Shown one piece after another: positions 1-11,100 of a stretch of 64,000 nt of DNA. Position 1 is the stretch's first letter, and every line of letters begins with the position of its first letter. Source of the DNA: Toxonevra muliebris (lineage: Eukaryota > Arthropoda > Insecta > Diptera > Pallopteridae). The translations under genes were made by a program, and so were the position numbers. The notes beneath the pieces were generated by a model that saw only the letters and a program-made list of their open reading frames with translations, was not told the DNA's origin and did no database searches. The stretch lies in assembly GCA_963691655.1 (NCBI GenBank), contig OY829327.1, positions 62,880,079-62,944,078 on the forward strand, written 5' to 3'.

Positions 1-9
1 ATACCATCA

Positions 10-930
10 TTGGCTGCTAGTCCACATTATCACCAACTACAAGAACAACATCTAAATCAGCTTCAGAACAATGTACAACAGCAGCAGAATCAACTACAGC
101 AAGTCAACAACAATATTAATGCTGTTTTCTCTTCGTCTTCTTTTTGTCATCCAGTACAACAACTTGAAAATCAACGGCAGATACCACAACAAAACATTAT
201 ACAACAACAGCAACTGATACGGCCTCAGCCTAAAGTTAACATCACTAATGCAGAGAGCAATGAGAATTTCGAAACTCAACAGTCATCGGTAATTACCTTA
301 GAGCTAGTATATAACGAAATATTATCTCTTAAAAATATGAATGCAAATGCTCTTTCACTTATACACACTTTGCAAGTGGAAAAGAATGAACTGATAGAAA
401 AAGTTAAAGATCTTAATAATGAAGTAAACTATCTTAAACAAAAGAGATTGTTGGTGTTCCAAACATTAATAATAATAATGCTCTCGCTTCTGCTATGAAG
501 ATTTTCACAGTAGGATTGAATTCTGACATCATTGTTGATAACACTGACGATTGTTATGTTAAGAAAATAAGAAATAACATAGCAAATACAGCAACTAATG
601 CATCTAATATTTTATCCGTCAAATTTTTATCCCTTAACAGAAAAAAAGATATTATGAAGAAAAAGAATTTACACAAAAAAAATCTATCTGCTAAGTTGTT
701 TGGTAATGAACATAGCAATAATATCTATGTAAATGATAGTTTACCGAATTTTACTAGAAATCTTTTAAAGGCTGCTCAAAAATTTCAAAAAAAATAATAA
801 TTATAAATTTGTATGGGTTAGTAATGGTAACATTTTAATGCGTAAAAAGGAAGGTGATAATGCTATTGTTGTGAATTCATTTGAGGATCTAAATATAAAT
901 ATGATTAATAAAAATTTAATAAACATTTAA
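10..930 (+). pseudogene. ORF1 of CR1-like element A (nucleic-acid chaperone-like protein), broken
   Basis: The first part is glutamine- and asparagine-rich and leads into a leucine/lysine heptad region (about residues 100-145) that looks like a coiled coil for trimerisation. After a frameshift near 450-495 the reading continues at 495-797 with a basic segment (RKKDIMKKKNLHKKNLSAKLF), and after another break it runs to a stop near 930 through FVWVSNGNILMRKK. This tail resembles the C-terminal part of the FP25-like ORF1 proteins of insect LINEs, as in the intact ORF1 at 60689-61480. In that family ORF1 binds element RNA. The assignment rests on position before ORF2 and weak motif likeness. Confidence 0.55.
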
Positions 931-952
931 ATAAACCATATTTCCTGTAATC

Positions 953-3900
953 ATGAATGATATTAACCGTGATCCTCAAGTAAATTTGTTTATTATTCCT
1001 TACGCTAATTGCAAAAATGTAAATTTTCAGTATATTTCTTACAACCCAGTTAACTTGAGTAGTTTTTATATTATCTATCAAAACATTAAGAGTATGCGTA
1101 AGAACTTTGATAATTTCCTATTACACCTTAATTCTTTTGTAAAAAAGCCTGACTTTATCTTCTTAACAGAAACATGGATTTATGATGAGGAAGTCACTTT
1201 TCGACATTCCTGGGTAAATTTTTTTTGCTAATTGCAACAATGAGTATGCGGCTGGAGGAGTGGCGGTCTTTGTTATCAAAGAATTGGATTGTGAATTATC
1301 TTATTTAAATTTTATTAGCTCTGATGTTGTAAAGGTAAAATGCCTGATAAATTGGCAAAAATTCACTTTTATATGCATGTACAGGTTTCATGATAATAAT
1401 TGCAATGAAGTATTTTTAAATGATCTAAATGGGTTGTTGTCGCATGACACTGCAGGCAATTTAGTTTTTTTAGGTGTCATCAATTTAAATATTCTGCAAA
1501 ACTCTACTTCTGTGGACAATTATTTATTAATTCTGTCTACTTTTGCTCTCGAGTCCTGTATTAATCATGCAACACGTATTACTTCGTCTTCTTTAACTTG
1601 TATTGATTATATATTTGTGCGTTTAGATAAGTCTAATTATGTATCTTTTTGTAGTTCTATTGTAAACTTGCATATATCCGATCACTGTTTAACGTGTTTG
1701 AGTATTGACAATATTGTTATAAGTAAAAACTTAATACCAAATACTGGTTATGTTATACCTAAAACTGATTTATCCACATTGAATAATTAATTTACTTTTA
1801 TTTGAATTCTAGGACAATGTCTATAATGAACAAGATCCTTCGACTGCTTTCGACAATTTTACAAACACTTTAACAAATCTTACTGATCTGTGCACTAGAA
1901 TTAGCAAAACTTCTAATTTAAAAAAGTTAAAGCCATGGATGACTTCTGAATTTATTAAAAAAATCGTTTATAAGAATAAACTTTACAAAAAAAACTATGA
2001 AGTGTCCAATAAATTTAAGTCTTAAAACACGCTATAAAAAGCTCTGTAAGGAAATTGCGAAGGAGACGTCCACCTGTAAGCAGAGTTATTATCTTAACGA
2101 ATTCAACAGAATTAAGGGTGATATTAAAAAGGAATGGCAGCTTGTTAACAGCATTTTAAACAAGTCCAACTTAAATGAACAAATAAGTAGCTTAAAGGTT
2201 GATGGTGAAACTATCTCAAGTTCAGCTGATAAAGTCAATGCATTCAATGAATTCTTTGCTAGCATTGGTGCCAAAGTAGTTTCTGATGATGGCCTCGATA
2301 ATTGCGCTTGTGATTGTGTATACAAAGAAAGCTTCTATCTTAAAAGTCTGTATTTCCAATCTATATCATCTTTGGAGCTATATAAAATTATTATCTCGTT
2401 AAAAAACTCGTATTCTACTACGAACGGAAGCTTTTCTAGTATATTTCTAAAAAAGATTGTGTATAATATTGTTGACGTACTTTGTGATTTAATCAATAAG
2501 AGTATTTTTCCGGAAAAGTTAAAAAGAGCGGAAGTAATTCCATTATTTAAGAAGGGTGATAAGCATCTTCTTAATAACTATAGACCGATTTCACTGCTTT
2601 CTACGTTTTCTAAAATTTATGAAAAATCAATTCAAATGTGAATTGTTAATTTTCTAAACAATTCTAGATTTTTCAGTGACAGTTAGTTTGGGTTTAGAAG
2701 AGGTATGTGCTGCGAGGATGCTCTTTTGAAATTTTGTACAAACATTAATCATAGTTTAAATAGTAAAAAAATAACAGTTGCTTTATTTGTGAATATTACC
2801 AAAGCCTTTGATACAGTTAACCATGATATTTTGTTAGACAAACTTTATAAATGCGGTATCAGAGGATCTGTTCAAAAATGGTTTTCTTCGTATTTGTCGA
2901 ACAGAGTTCAAAACGTGAAGCTTGAAAATAACAATAGTACCTTTTTTAATATGAATGTGTGTGTCCTTTAGGGATCGGTTCTAGGCCCAACACTATTTTT
3001 AATATTTATTAATTCTCTTTTCTCGCAAAAATTTGTGAGTAAATCTATAGCCTTTGCTGATGACATGACATGTACTTTTGAATGTGATACTTCTTTTAGT
3101 CTCATAGCTGATATAAGCCATGAATTAAATATTTTAAGACATTGGTTTGCTACTCACAAACTGGTTTTGAGTGATAAAACAAAGATTATGATTTTTAATG
3201 TGTCAGGAAAGGAAAGTAAATAAGTGATTTTAGTTTTCATAGCGCCAACTGTGAGAAAGAAATACAGGTTCAGCAAGAATATTTGTGCGTCATCCAAAAT
3301 TGTCAAAACTTATGATGATCGCCGTACATGTTCTTCTAATTGCTTTTCAATTGAATATGTGAAATCATTTAAGTATCTGGGTATAGTGCTAGATTGGAAA
3401 ATGAATGCTTTGAAAAGGTATTTAATGGCAGCTATAAGGCAACTCTATCAGCTTAAGAGTAGTTGCTCGGTTAAATTGTTGAAATGCATATATTTTGGGA
3501 TTTTCCAACAAGCAATTTTAAATTCCTTTAATGATTAAACAGCTGATGATTCTAATCTGTAGCTGTTTGAAAACCATTGGGATATATTACTTCACCCATT
3601 CACCAGTTGCGTTAAACAGGCAGTCCGGACTGTTTCTGTTTCGGTCACCGATCCGTTCGCTTTGCGGATGTGCCCCTCGGTCGGGTGGGCGGGTAAGTGG
3701 GTCCGCTGGGATTCGTTCGAAATACAAAGCTGGAGTATGGACTAGTATGCTGGGGAGGCACGCACGGTAATAAAACCAATTCAATTCTAATCGCACAAAA
3801 GCATGCTATTCAAATTGTTAATAAAAAATGTCTTGAAAATAGTTTTCCACTAAACATTCTTCCGCTTAAGCAACTGTATTTTTTTAAAGTTTTAAAAGTC

Positions 3901-4164
3901 TATTTTGGCAAGTCTGGTTACCTTTACAACAGCAGATCGAATTATGAGTTAAGAATAAACAGTCAAAGCATGGCGACAATTCCATTGCATAGTCTGCAGC
4001 ATTGTTTGCACTCTTATGCTTCAGTAGCTCCTAGACTGTTTAATTGCCTTCCAAATAAAATTAGAAATCTTCGTAATAAAAGTGTTTTTCTTAACGAGGT
4101 GAAGTTGTGGCTTTTAAATTTTACCATTACTGAAGTAAACTTGCTTATTAGAGTGATAAATTAA
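953..4164 (+). pseudogene. ORF2 of CR1-like element A: AP-endonuclease plus reverse transcriptase, broken
   Basis: Endonuclease: YQNIKSMRKNFDNFL and PDFIFLTETW (953-1231), then AGGVAVF and a degraded SDHC motif (1250-1790). Reverse transcriptase: AEVIPLFKKGD..NNYRPISLLSTFSKIYEK (to 2640), AFDTVNHDILLDKLYKCGIRG (2705-2971), GSVLGPTLFLIFIN, then AFADD (about 3047). The C-terminal part runs to 4164. Three in-frame stops sit where a coding residue is expected (2639 TGA, about 2683 TAG, 2969 TAG), and there are frameshifts near 1230, 1790, 2000 and 3224. The product would nick target DNA and reverse-transcribe the element RNA, but this copy cannot make it. Confidence 0.8.
3590..3722. other. GC-rich foreign segment inside ORF2 of element A
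   Basis: A stretch of about 130 bp between two recognisable parts of the reverse transcriptase C-terminal region has much higher G+C than the AT-rich element around it (runs such as CGGTCGGGTGGGCGGG). The ORF2 reading seems to resume near 3720 with EYGLVCWGG. It is probably a small insertion or patch; its origin is not recognised. Confidence 0.45.
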
Positions 4165-4683
4165 ATAACTACTTTTATATAATTTACTATTGACTATTAT
4201 CCTTTTGTGTATTTGACCCCATGTATTGTTTAAGATCAATGTCTACATATATACTTGTCTAAGCCATCTACTATTTTCTATTCTATTCTATTCCTTTCTA
4301 TGTTTGGGCCCTTTCCCAATACTCCTTTTTTCCTATTTCTATTTCTTCCTTTTTCTCTCCTTACTCTATTTTCACCGCTCTATTCTGTTCTTTTCTTTAT
4401 CCTTATTCTTATGAATATTTTCCACCGTTCGGTCGCTCTTTCTTTATTGTATTTTTTTCCATTTTCAAAATTTCTAATAAATTCTTTTTATACATTTAAA
4501 CCGACTTTCCACCGTGCTCTTATTTAAAAAATCTATAGTTCAAAAAATATAATTCATTCCCGAATTATACAATACTTAAGATTCGCCACTAGTTCTTTGA
4601 GCTACAGAATGTAAATCAATTATTATTAACTAAGTGAAATCTATGTACCTACCTCTCAAATGAATTATCCTATAATGTATTCT

Positions 4684-4727
4684 TGTTAATAATAATAATA
4701 AGTCGAATTGAATTGAAAAAAAAAATT
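4684..4727 (+). repeat. 3' tail of element A
   Basis: A (TAA)-like run is followed by two copies of GAATT, then an A run. The same GAATTGAATTGAA ending is seen at the 3' end of CR1-like element B near 31440-31455, which supports it as the true end of the element. The 3' UTR before it (4165-4680) includes a pyrimidine-rich stretch at 4255-4450 with no gene. Confidence 0.6.
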
Positions 4728-4737
4728 TGTCATTTAG

Positions 4738-5410
4738 TATGAGGAACATAAAGACAATTGCACATCCAACGACGAAGGATATGCAGGAAAATGGAGTTCA
4801 AAAGGTCGAAAGGGTTGCGCACTCCAATATCGTTGATACTGCACCGTACGGTACTCAGTTCTTAATTTAAAAAAATGGAGCGCGTTTTGCATGTTGCCAG
4901 AAGAATGTTCCGCCGCCTCATGGAAGCGAAAAAGAATATTGTACTTAAGAAGAAACCAATACCAATAAAAAAGAGCCAGACGTTAAAAGGTCGAAATCGA
5001 AGCAACACAAGCTTTTACTGCGGCACATCCACCGGTCAAATACGCCAAACTGACTGCCCGATTTTGTTGAGAAAATTAAGAAAGAAGTCCTTATAATTAT
5101 CATTCATAGAATCCCCACTAACGTTGAACCACGTCATGAGAAAGGCAACCTGGATTGGTGCGAATTCTTGCAGGAACAAGAGAAAAATGGATCGTATATG
5201 AGCACAAAATAGTATTCGATTCAAATATTCAAGAGCATAGTTGGCCAATATTTGAAGCTCTTAGTAGCGTTGAATTACTAAGTCGATGCCTCGGAGGAAT
5301 TATTTAAAACTGTAATGAAAGTTTTAATAACTTAATTTGGAATAACGCAGCTTGTTCTTTTAACGAGGGTGCGCGAACATATCTGGCCTTCACACCTTCA
5401 GTATGCACCA
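4738..5410 (+). pseudogene. Remnant of a DNA-transposon-type protein, family not named
   Basis: In shifting plus-strand frames one can read a segment like DWCEFLQEQEKNG (near 5150-5200), then LSSVELLSRCLGG, a stop, NCNESFNNLIW, and AACSFNEGA (5255-5375). The pattern LLSRCLGG..QNCNESFN..W followed by a short CSFNEG motif is one I associate with a widespread animal transposase-like family, but I cannot name it. Stops and frameshifts show decay. The open stretch at 4875-5096 is only part of this remnant. Confidence 0.4.
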
Positions 5411-7240
5411 GGGATGGCTGACTAAAAATAATTAGCATACAAAAATCACACACGAATTTAAATTTGTTTCAAAATTATGTTTTTTGAACTGGAGGACCGA
5501 TATCTCGAGTTCTCCTGAAAGTAAACTTTTTTGGGGATACTCTCTCTACTGCTGCCATCATGGATTTTTTTGTTCTGTAATAAGATACTTATAAAATCTA
5601 ACAAATTTCGTAAAAAAATATCATAGTCTTTTAAACAAAATTCCCCAAAAAGTCGATATTTTTTCCAATTTTAAACTGGAATGTCCCCTTAATAGTAAGT
5701 AAACGAAATTTTCAAAAAACCAAAATGCTAAATATTTAGCTCTTCCAGATTAAACGTATCACTCTTTCAAATTTAGTTTAAATTTTGCCTATGGTTTTAT
5801 TTGAGACCAAACACAACAAAAAACGATACAAAAAAATTCCTGTACGGTTTTAACCGGAGTTGCAGATTATATCGATTCATAGAACCATCCATAGCTTAGT
5901 CATTATACTACCGATATTACCTATATGTATGTGTAGGATACCGTTGGAAAGGTAATAAGGGCTACAAACTAACATTAATTTTGTTAATTTTTAAGATTAA
6001 TTGAAGTTTAGTTTTTAAAATTCGTTCCATAGTCCCAAAATTTAAAATTATGTGTTTCGTAAAGAAGAAGCTTTCCTTTGGTCTTTTATTCGAGATGGTG
6101 ACTCAAATGGCTCAGGAGATATGAATTTTTCAATACTTCAATAAAGCATAAAATTAGAAATTAATTTCGTTTTTATTTTTCAGATTTTTTTTTTGCTTGA
6201 TTGGGAATGACAAAAACTGTTAATCAATAAAGTTATTTATTTTTAATAAGAATAAGAGATAACAGTTAATTAATTGATAGTACATTAGTAATGAAACTAT
6301 ATATAAATTGATGTGCTTATAATCGATTGGAATAAAGTTGTGGAGTTTCTGTGTACTTTTAATTGCCTTTACCTTATCTATCTTCGTTTTCAAACACGAT
6401 TCAATTATGTTGTATTCACCAATTGTGCAATAGCGACATACTATGTCAGACTTTTTGCAGATCGCCCATTAATTAATTCTATTAATTGTCTTGAATCGTT
6501 CTTTCAAGTGCGCGATAAGCGTGAAATTAGTAGTGTTTTAGATCCTCGGCTATTATAAGTAAACTTTGATGCAGCACTGTTTCATATTGCGAAAGGATGC
6601 ATAGTGCATTGTGCGTTTGACCAATGCTAGACTTGAGCAGCGTCCTGGATTGCAAATGAATTGTTTTCGGAAAAATCCGCGATATTACCATTTGGTTGAA
6701 GCTGCTCTTTTTTAAAAGCGAGATACTCTATCTTTAGGCAATATAGGCATGAGGAACCAAAATCATCCACAGATTTTTCAAGGTTTTCCAAAGAAAATCT
6801 GCCTATATTTACCTAATTTGTAAATTATTTATTTATTTTTTATGTTTAATTTTTTGTTTATTCTACGGATGAACTCTGACTATTAAATAATATATACAAT
6901 GAGTACTCAAAAAATATGTTCAATTTATGTATATATACAAATTTTATTTAAAACTAATAATAAAATCAATTTAGACCAGACTAATTACCAGACCAATGCG
7001 CATTAATGTGACTACAGTAAAATGAATAAATGAAATCAGAAATATAAAAACAGAAAAAGAATTTTGATGGCATGGGAAATAAAACTTATATAATGGTAAC
7101 AAATGGTAAAATTCTGAATACTCTTTTAAAAGTCCAAGATCTGATTTCTGGGAAAAATAGTAATAAGCTAAAAGTTAATCCAAATAATTCTACAATATTT
7201 ACATGAAAAAAAGTGTCAACGTACAAAGTGAGGCGTAAAA
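5411..7240. other. No gene seen
   Basis: AT-rich DNA without a supported gene. A short open frame at 6313-6558 has no recognisable motif. The stretch may be the body of old transposons, since it lies between two transposase-like remnants. Confidence 0.4.
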
Positions 7241-7249
7241 TTTTTGATG

Positions 7250-7800
7250 ATTGCAGAAAAAATCAACTAGCAACAACTATAGTACTGAGTTTGATAACGC
7301 ACCAAAATTTATAAATTTTATAAAAGGCTTCTTTGGCCTTACGTGTTTAAGGTATATTGTGATAATGACGGAACCAGTGCATTATATAGTTTCACCAAAA
7401 ATGAAGCAAAGAACTCAAATACGGTTATATCATGTTTTAAAGATTTTTTAAGCACTGCCATGGAACGTTATCCTAATGCTAGAAGCGTTGTGTTATTCTC
7501 TGACGCAGCTGGAGGCCAAAACAAAAATATGAACATGATTCACTTCTGCTTATGGCTTTCCAAAATAAAAAAAAATTGATATTAAACATGTCTTCCCAGT
7601 TCGTGGTCATTCGTATTATGCTAGCGATGAAAATTTTGGTATTTATGGGAGAAAATTAAAAAAATTAGAGGAACTCAAAACACCTAGCGAGAATTTGGAA
7701 ATTATGTGCCAACTCTTTTTGAAGTTATTGTAGAGGGAAATTTCCATAAAGCACTTAATCTATTTAAAAAAAAAAAGTTGCAAATAAAAATTTTAACTTT
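7250..7800 (+). pseudogene. Second transposase-like remnant (SDAAGGQNKN type), family not named
   Basis: The frame at 7343-7579 reads VVLFSDAAGGQNKNMNMIHFCLWLSKI. After a stop, a neighbouring frame continues with a degraded FPxRGHSY and with DENFGIYGRKLKKLEEL (7590-7680). A D-containing AGGQNKN motif followed by a GHSY..D..FG motif is a pattern I associate with a DDE-type transposase found in arthropod and cnidarian repeats, but I cannot name the family with certainty. Stops at about 7580 and 7730 show that it is dead. It may belong with the remnant at 4738-5410, or be separate. Confidence 0.4.
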
Positions 7801-7991
7801 ACTCTAAGAAAATATTGCCAGCTCAATTATACATTTTCTGGTAGCCTGTTGCGAAAACGAAACGACGGCTAATTACATGCAAATCACTTTAGTGTATACA
7901 AAGAAAAAATGCAACTTATTTTCATTTGGAAAACAAAAGGCAAACATATACATATAATTTTAAATAATCGATTAATTTCACCGATTATTTT

Positions 7992-8438
7992 TTATTTTAT
8001 GGTACTTACACCATGCTGAAAATTAAGATTTTGGAACATTTCGGATGCAATCTTACATTGATATTTTTTTTGAAAATGGTATTCAGCACATCTTGGGCTT
8101 GGGGTTTTCCATATTACGTGTCGAGAAGCAGCAATACGTGGTAATTGCCGTGGCCTTTTAGACTCCTCAATATCCATTTCGCCTGATTCATTTGGTTCTG
8201 GTATAACTTGGAATAAAGTAATTTTTGAGCTATTTCGAACTGAAACTTTAGTTGTGCCCTTCGGTTTTGCAATCAGACAGTGAATTTTCCGGGCGTTGGC
8301 TACAGTCGAGTTGACACATTTTGTTCACAATGGCCACCACCATTTTTTACCGCGTATAGCTACAGGATAATTAAATACTGCATTATTGTGAATGATCGCT
8401 ATATCCAGATCTGGTAGGTTTGACCAATAGTGTTAGAC
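7992..8438 (-). pseudogene. piggyBac-like transposase, C-terminal part
   Basis: Read on the minus strand from 8438: DLDIAIIHNNAVFNYPVAIRGKKWWWPL, then after a stop CVNSTVANARKIHCLIAK, a linker, and a short terminal domain (about 8150-8000) with scattered Cys and His (RHVIWKTPSPRCAEYHF). In piggyBac transposases the KKWWWP segment follows the DDE core, and the end of the protein is a Cys/His zinc-binding domain that binds transposon ends. Here that domain is degenerate. The rest of the catalytic core is missing. Confidence 0.55.
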
Positions 8439-8680
8439 GACCTCAATAGTCTAGTGGCTAGTGCACTAGACTTTCACCCAGAAGGTTGCGGGTTCGATTC
8501 CCGTCTTGGTATGGTGGTTAATTTTCATAAACTTTTTATATTCACTATCGATATGAAGTGAATGAGAATTATAAGAAAATGCACAAGTACAAATATTGGG
8601 AGGCAATGGCAAAACCAGCGAGTGATAGCAAATTGCCACACTGCCGCTCGGAACCGGCGTTAAAATGTAGGCCCAACCAT
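8439..8680 (+). mobile_element. tRNA-Glu-derived SINE, copy 1
   Basis: The head resembles tRNA-Glu: an A-box-like TAGTCTAGTGG, an anticodon-loop-like CTTTCACCC with TTC in the anticodon position, and a B box GGTTCGATTCC (about 8491-8501). The acceptor stem pairs imperfectly, so it is a SINE head with an internal RNA polymerase III promoter rather than a working tRNA. The body continues to GCGTTAAAATGTAGGCCC and ends near CCAACCAT. The same head and body occur at 24208-24450. It sits inside the piggyBac-like remnant and so is younger than that element. Confidence 0.75.
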
Positions 8681-8932
8681 GTTGTAGCACAATGGGCCGT
8701 TTAGGCCTAATTGTGTCTCTGAACTGGAAACGTTTTGTTTCGATCCAATTCGGTACACCAAAAGTGAATTTTTTCTATACTTTGATGGCGGTGATTGTTC
8801 AGATTGATCTTCAATTTCACCAGCTATCTCTAAATTTGTTGGAATATCTGACATTTTATCTTCATTATCGTTCAAAGCGTTTCCATCATTTTTGTCGTCA
8901 TCACCTACTGAATTTATTACTTTCTTCAACAA
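8681..8932 (-). pseudogene. Acidic N-terminal piece of the interrupted transposon protein
   Basis: The minus-strand frame is rich in Asp, Glu and Asn (KKVINSVGDDDKNDGN.., EIAGEIEDQSEQSPP), as the N-terminal regions of piggyBac transposases often are. No catalytic motif is present. The frame runs into the SINE at its downstream end, so the last residues are SINE-derived. Assignment to the same protein as 7992-8438 is inference from order and strand. Confidence 0.35.
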
Positions 8933-9489
8933 CCGTTTGTTTGCTAAAATGTATTGCTGTCATTATTTACAAAAAATATTATAAACCACAACTATTTAAT
9001 TTTGATTTATTTTTGTTTTTTCCATTTCTTAGCTATTCCCATTTATTCTACTTTTTTTACTGGCTCTATCTCGTGTATAGTACAATGGTCTTTGAGACTG
9101 AGGGCTTTGGTTTATTTAGTCCAGCCAACCCTCAACTCTAACTCTAACTAGCTAGGAGAAAGTATTTCACAAAATGTTCAATGAAAATAAACTTAAGCAA
9201 TAATTAGCGCGGGAAAATTATATATGAAATATGTCAAAGTGATTTGTATGCAATCAGCCGTCGTTGCGTTTTCGCAACCTCAATTTTCAACAGTACACCT
9301 GGAATATTTCAAACGGTAAAATCAACCAGATGGTCTTTAGTATTGCATTTTGGTATTTTAGTAACACGAATATGATTGTTAAAAAAAAAAATAAAAAAAT
9401 ATTTTAATAACTCTATGAGCCATTTTGATAAATGAACTTTTTTAGACCCTTTTTTAACATACAAATATTAAGGTAAAACCGCAGGTGTA

Positions 9490-10440
9490 AAATTTTTTAC
9501 AAGAAAAATTGTGAAGCCAAGAGTTATATTATGAAAATTAAAAGATCTAGATACAATACTAAACACACTGAACAAACAACACAAACGCATACAATTTACG
9601 GTAGAAGTAGAACAAGACAAAAAAAGACAAAAATCCCTTATCTCGACGCAGAATTACACTAAACGAATCAACACATCAAATTTAATTGGTACACAAAAGG
9701 TACACCATCTGGTCGAATTATAAATTATAATTCAAACCACCCGATGAAACAAAACTAAAAAAACAAAGCTAAAAACTACAACTAACCAAAACAAATAAAA
9801 ACAAAACAATGAGAAAAAATACATAGGGGTACCATATGTACCAAACTTGACAGACAGTAAAACATTATTCAACATCATAAAACACAAACAAATATCATAC
9901 GCACACAAACCGCACAACAGCCTACGAAAACTTTTCACGAACACAAATACATAGGGACAACAAAAAGAGGTTTCGGTACACGAATAGCAGAACACATAAC
10001 AGACGCGAAAAACAAGAAGACAACAACAGCATTAGCGCAACATTCATCGGAAACCCGATACACAGCAGATTTCACCAATACAAAAATATTAGATACAGAA
10101 CGTAAATATAAAAATAGAATGACATTTGAGACTCTAAGAATACAACAAAAAATTAACACAGCTATAAATCACAAAGACGACTTAAACAACATACACCAGA
10201 CCTACGCGGCAGCCATTGGACATAGCTAATATACTTATAGTGCAATATTAATGTAAGATTGTTGTGAATTTGTAAATATGTTTTTGTTTATAATTTATAA
10301 TTTGTTTAATTGTTCATTTGTTATCTTATTATATTTTATAATAAACAGACTCCCTGAGGATGGTCTTAAAAAGACCGAAACGCGTAGGAGAAAATGAAAA
10401 TTAAAGACAATCTTTAATTGTTTCAAAAAATTAACGACCA
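9490..10440 (+). mobile_element. Penelope-like retroelement, 3' end with GIY-YIG endonuclease remnant
   Basis: After a degraded reverse-transcriptase end (NWYTKGTPSGRIINYNSNHPM, about 9690-9750), the frame shifts through a region with KPHNSLRKLFTNTNT and reaches FGTRIAEHITDAKNKK (9970-10020). It then stays open to about 10230. An RT with a C-terminal GIY-YIG nuclease is the layout of Penelope-like elements. The GTRI..H.. block is the middle of the nuclease domain; the first GIY and YIG motifs are degraded. Stops and frameshifts before it show a dead copy that is truncated at its 5' end. A ribozyme-like motif follows at 10354-10386. Confidence 0.7.
10354..10386 (+). ncRNA. Hammerhead-ribozyme-like core in the Penelope-like 3' tail
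   Basis: The sequence reads CTGAGGA, then a six-base stem GGTCTT/AAGACC closed by a three-A loop, then GAAA followed by CGCGT. This matches the hammerhead core CUGANGA, stem II, GAAA. Penelope-like elements are known to carry hammerhead motifs with short stem III. ACGCGT after GAAA is self-complementary, which would suit pairing between two copies. Stem I and the cleavage site are not established here. Confidence 0.6.
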
Positions 10441-11100
10441 GAAAAGCACGAATAAATAACAAACAGTTATATTATCGTTTAAATAAATACTTAAATGGGA
10501 TACGAATATTTTACAAATGCTTGAAGTTAGTATTTCGAAAACGCAACGGCTGTCGAAAATGGGTTAAGTGAAATTGGTCTCGATGGGGAAATTTGAATTT
10601 GTAAATACTTTAACAATCAATTTGAATCTTCAACAAGAAACTTTTCACAACAACTACCTTCCTTTTTCCCCTTCATGTTGGTCTACTTGACGTGGGGAAG
10701 GGGCTTAAGCGGTCATACAGGTCTCTCTGATTGGAGACCTCCTATGATCGACAACTGGTTATATAGGGGACTCTCCAGACAGTGAGACTCTGTGTAACCG
10801 CGAACTAAGAGGAATACTCTACAATGGTACAAGTGGACCTCGGGAGCTCCAAAGATTGGAGCATCTGAAACAATCCACTTAAGACTATTGCAGAGATATT
10901 CGTACCAACAGCACCCTAAGCCAAGGTGTTAAGGTATACGTGCCGATGGCTGAATGGTCAGCCGGTGTAAATAGAATTGCTAATCGCGAACGGTCCCTTC
11001 CGACGCCCGAGCAAGGTTGGTTGTATAAGTGCCTTCTCTACGCATGCCGGCTCTGCGGACGAGTGACTAACCCTTTCCGTGCCTACTCGTGGGACCAAAA

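Larger units (their letters stand above)
1..4727 (+). mobile_element. CR1-like non-LTR retrotransposon A, decayed, cut by window edge
   Basis: A LINE lying 5' to 3' on the plus strand: an ORF1 remnant, an ORF2 remnant with endonuclease and reverse transcriptase, a 3' UTR, and a short A-rich tail preceded by GAATTGAATTGAA. No RNase H domain is seen after the reverse transcriptase, which with the FDTVNHDILL type of motif A and AFADD motif C favours the CR1/L2-type group over R1, I or LOA. This is inference from motifs. The start lies left of the window. Several stops and frameshifts show that the copy is dead. Confidence 0.8.
7848..9278. mobile_element. DNA transposon with 43-bp terminal inverted repeats, with nested SINE
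   Basis: The left end begins GTTGCGAAAACG and the right end is its reverse complement; over the outer 43 bases the two ends match at 39 positions by my count. The minus strand between them carries a piggyBac-like C-terminal coding remnant (7992-8438) and an acidic, N-terminal-like piece (8681-8932), separated by a SINE. No clear TTAA or other target duplication was seen at the borders, so the link between these ends and the piggyBac family is uncertain. A degraded relative of the end sequence occurs near 10530-10550. Confidence 0.6.

Noticed and set aside
4226..4527. Open frames rich in Phe, Leu and Ser as small membrane proteins
   Set aside because: They are read from a pyrimidine-rich 3' UTR of a LINE; composition explains the hydrophobic residues.
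8439..8512. Functional tRNA-Glu gene
   Set aside because: The acceptor stem pairs poorly and the head continues into a SINE body that is repeated elsewhere; the same holds for 16806 and 24208.
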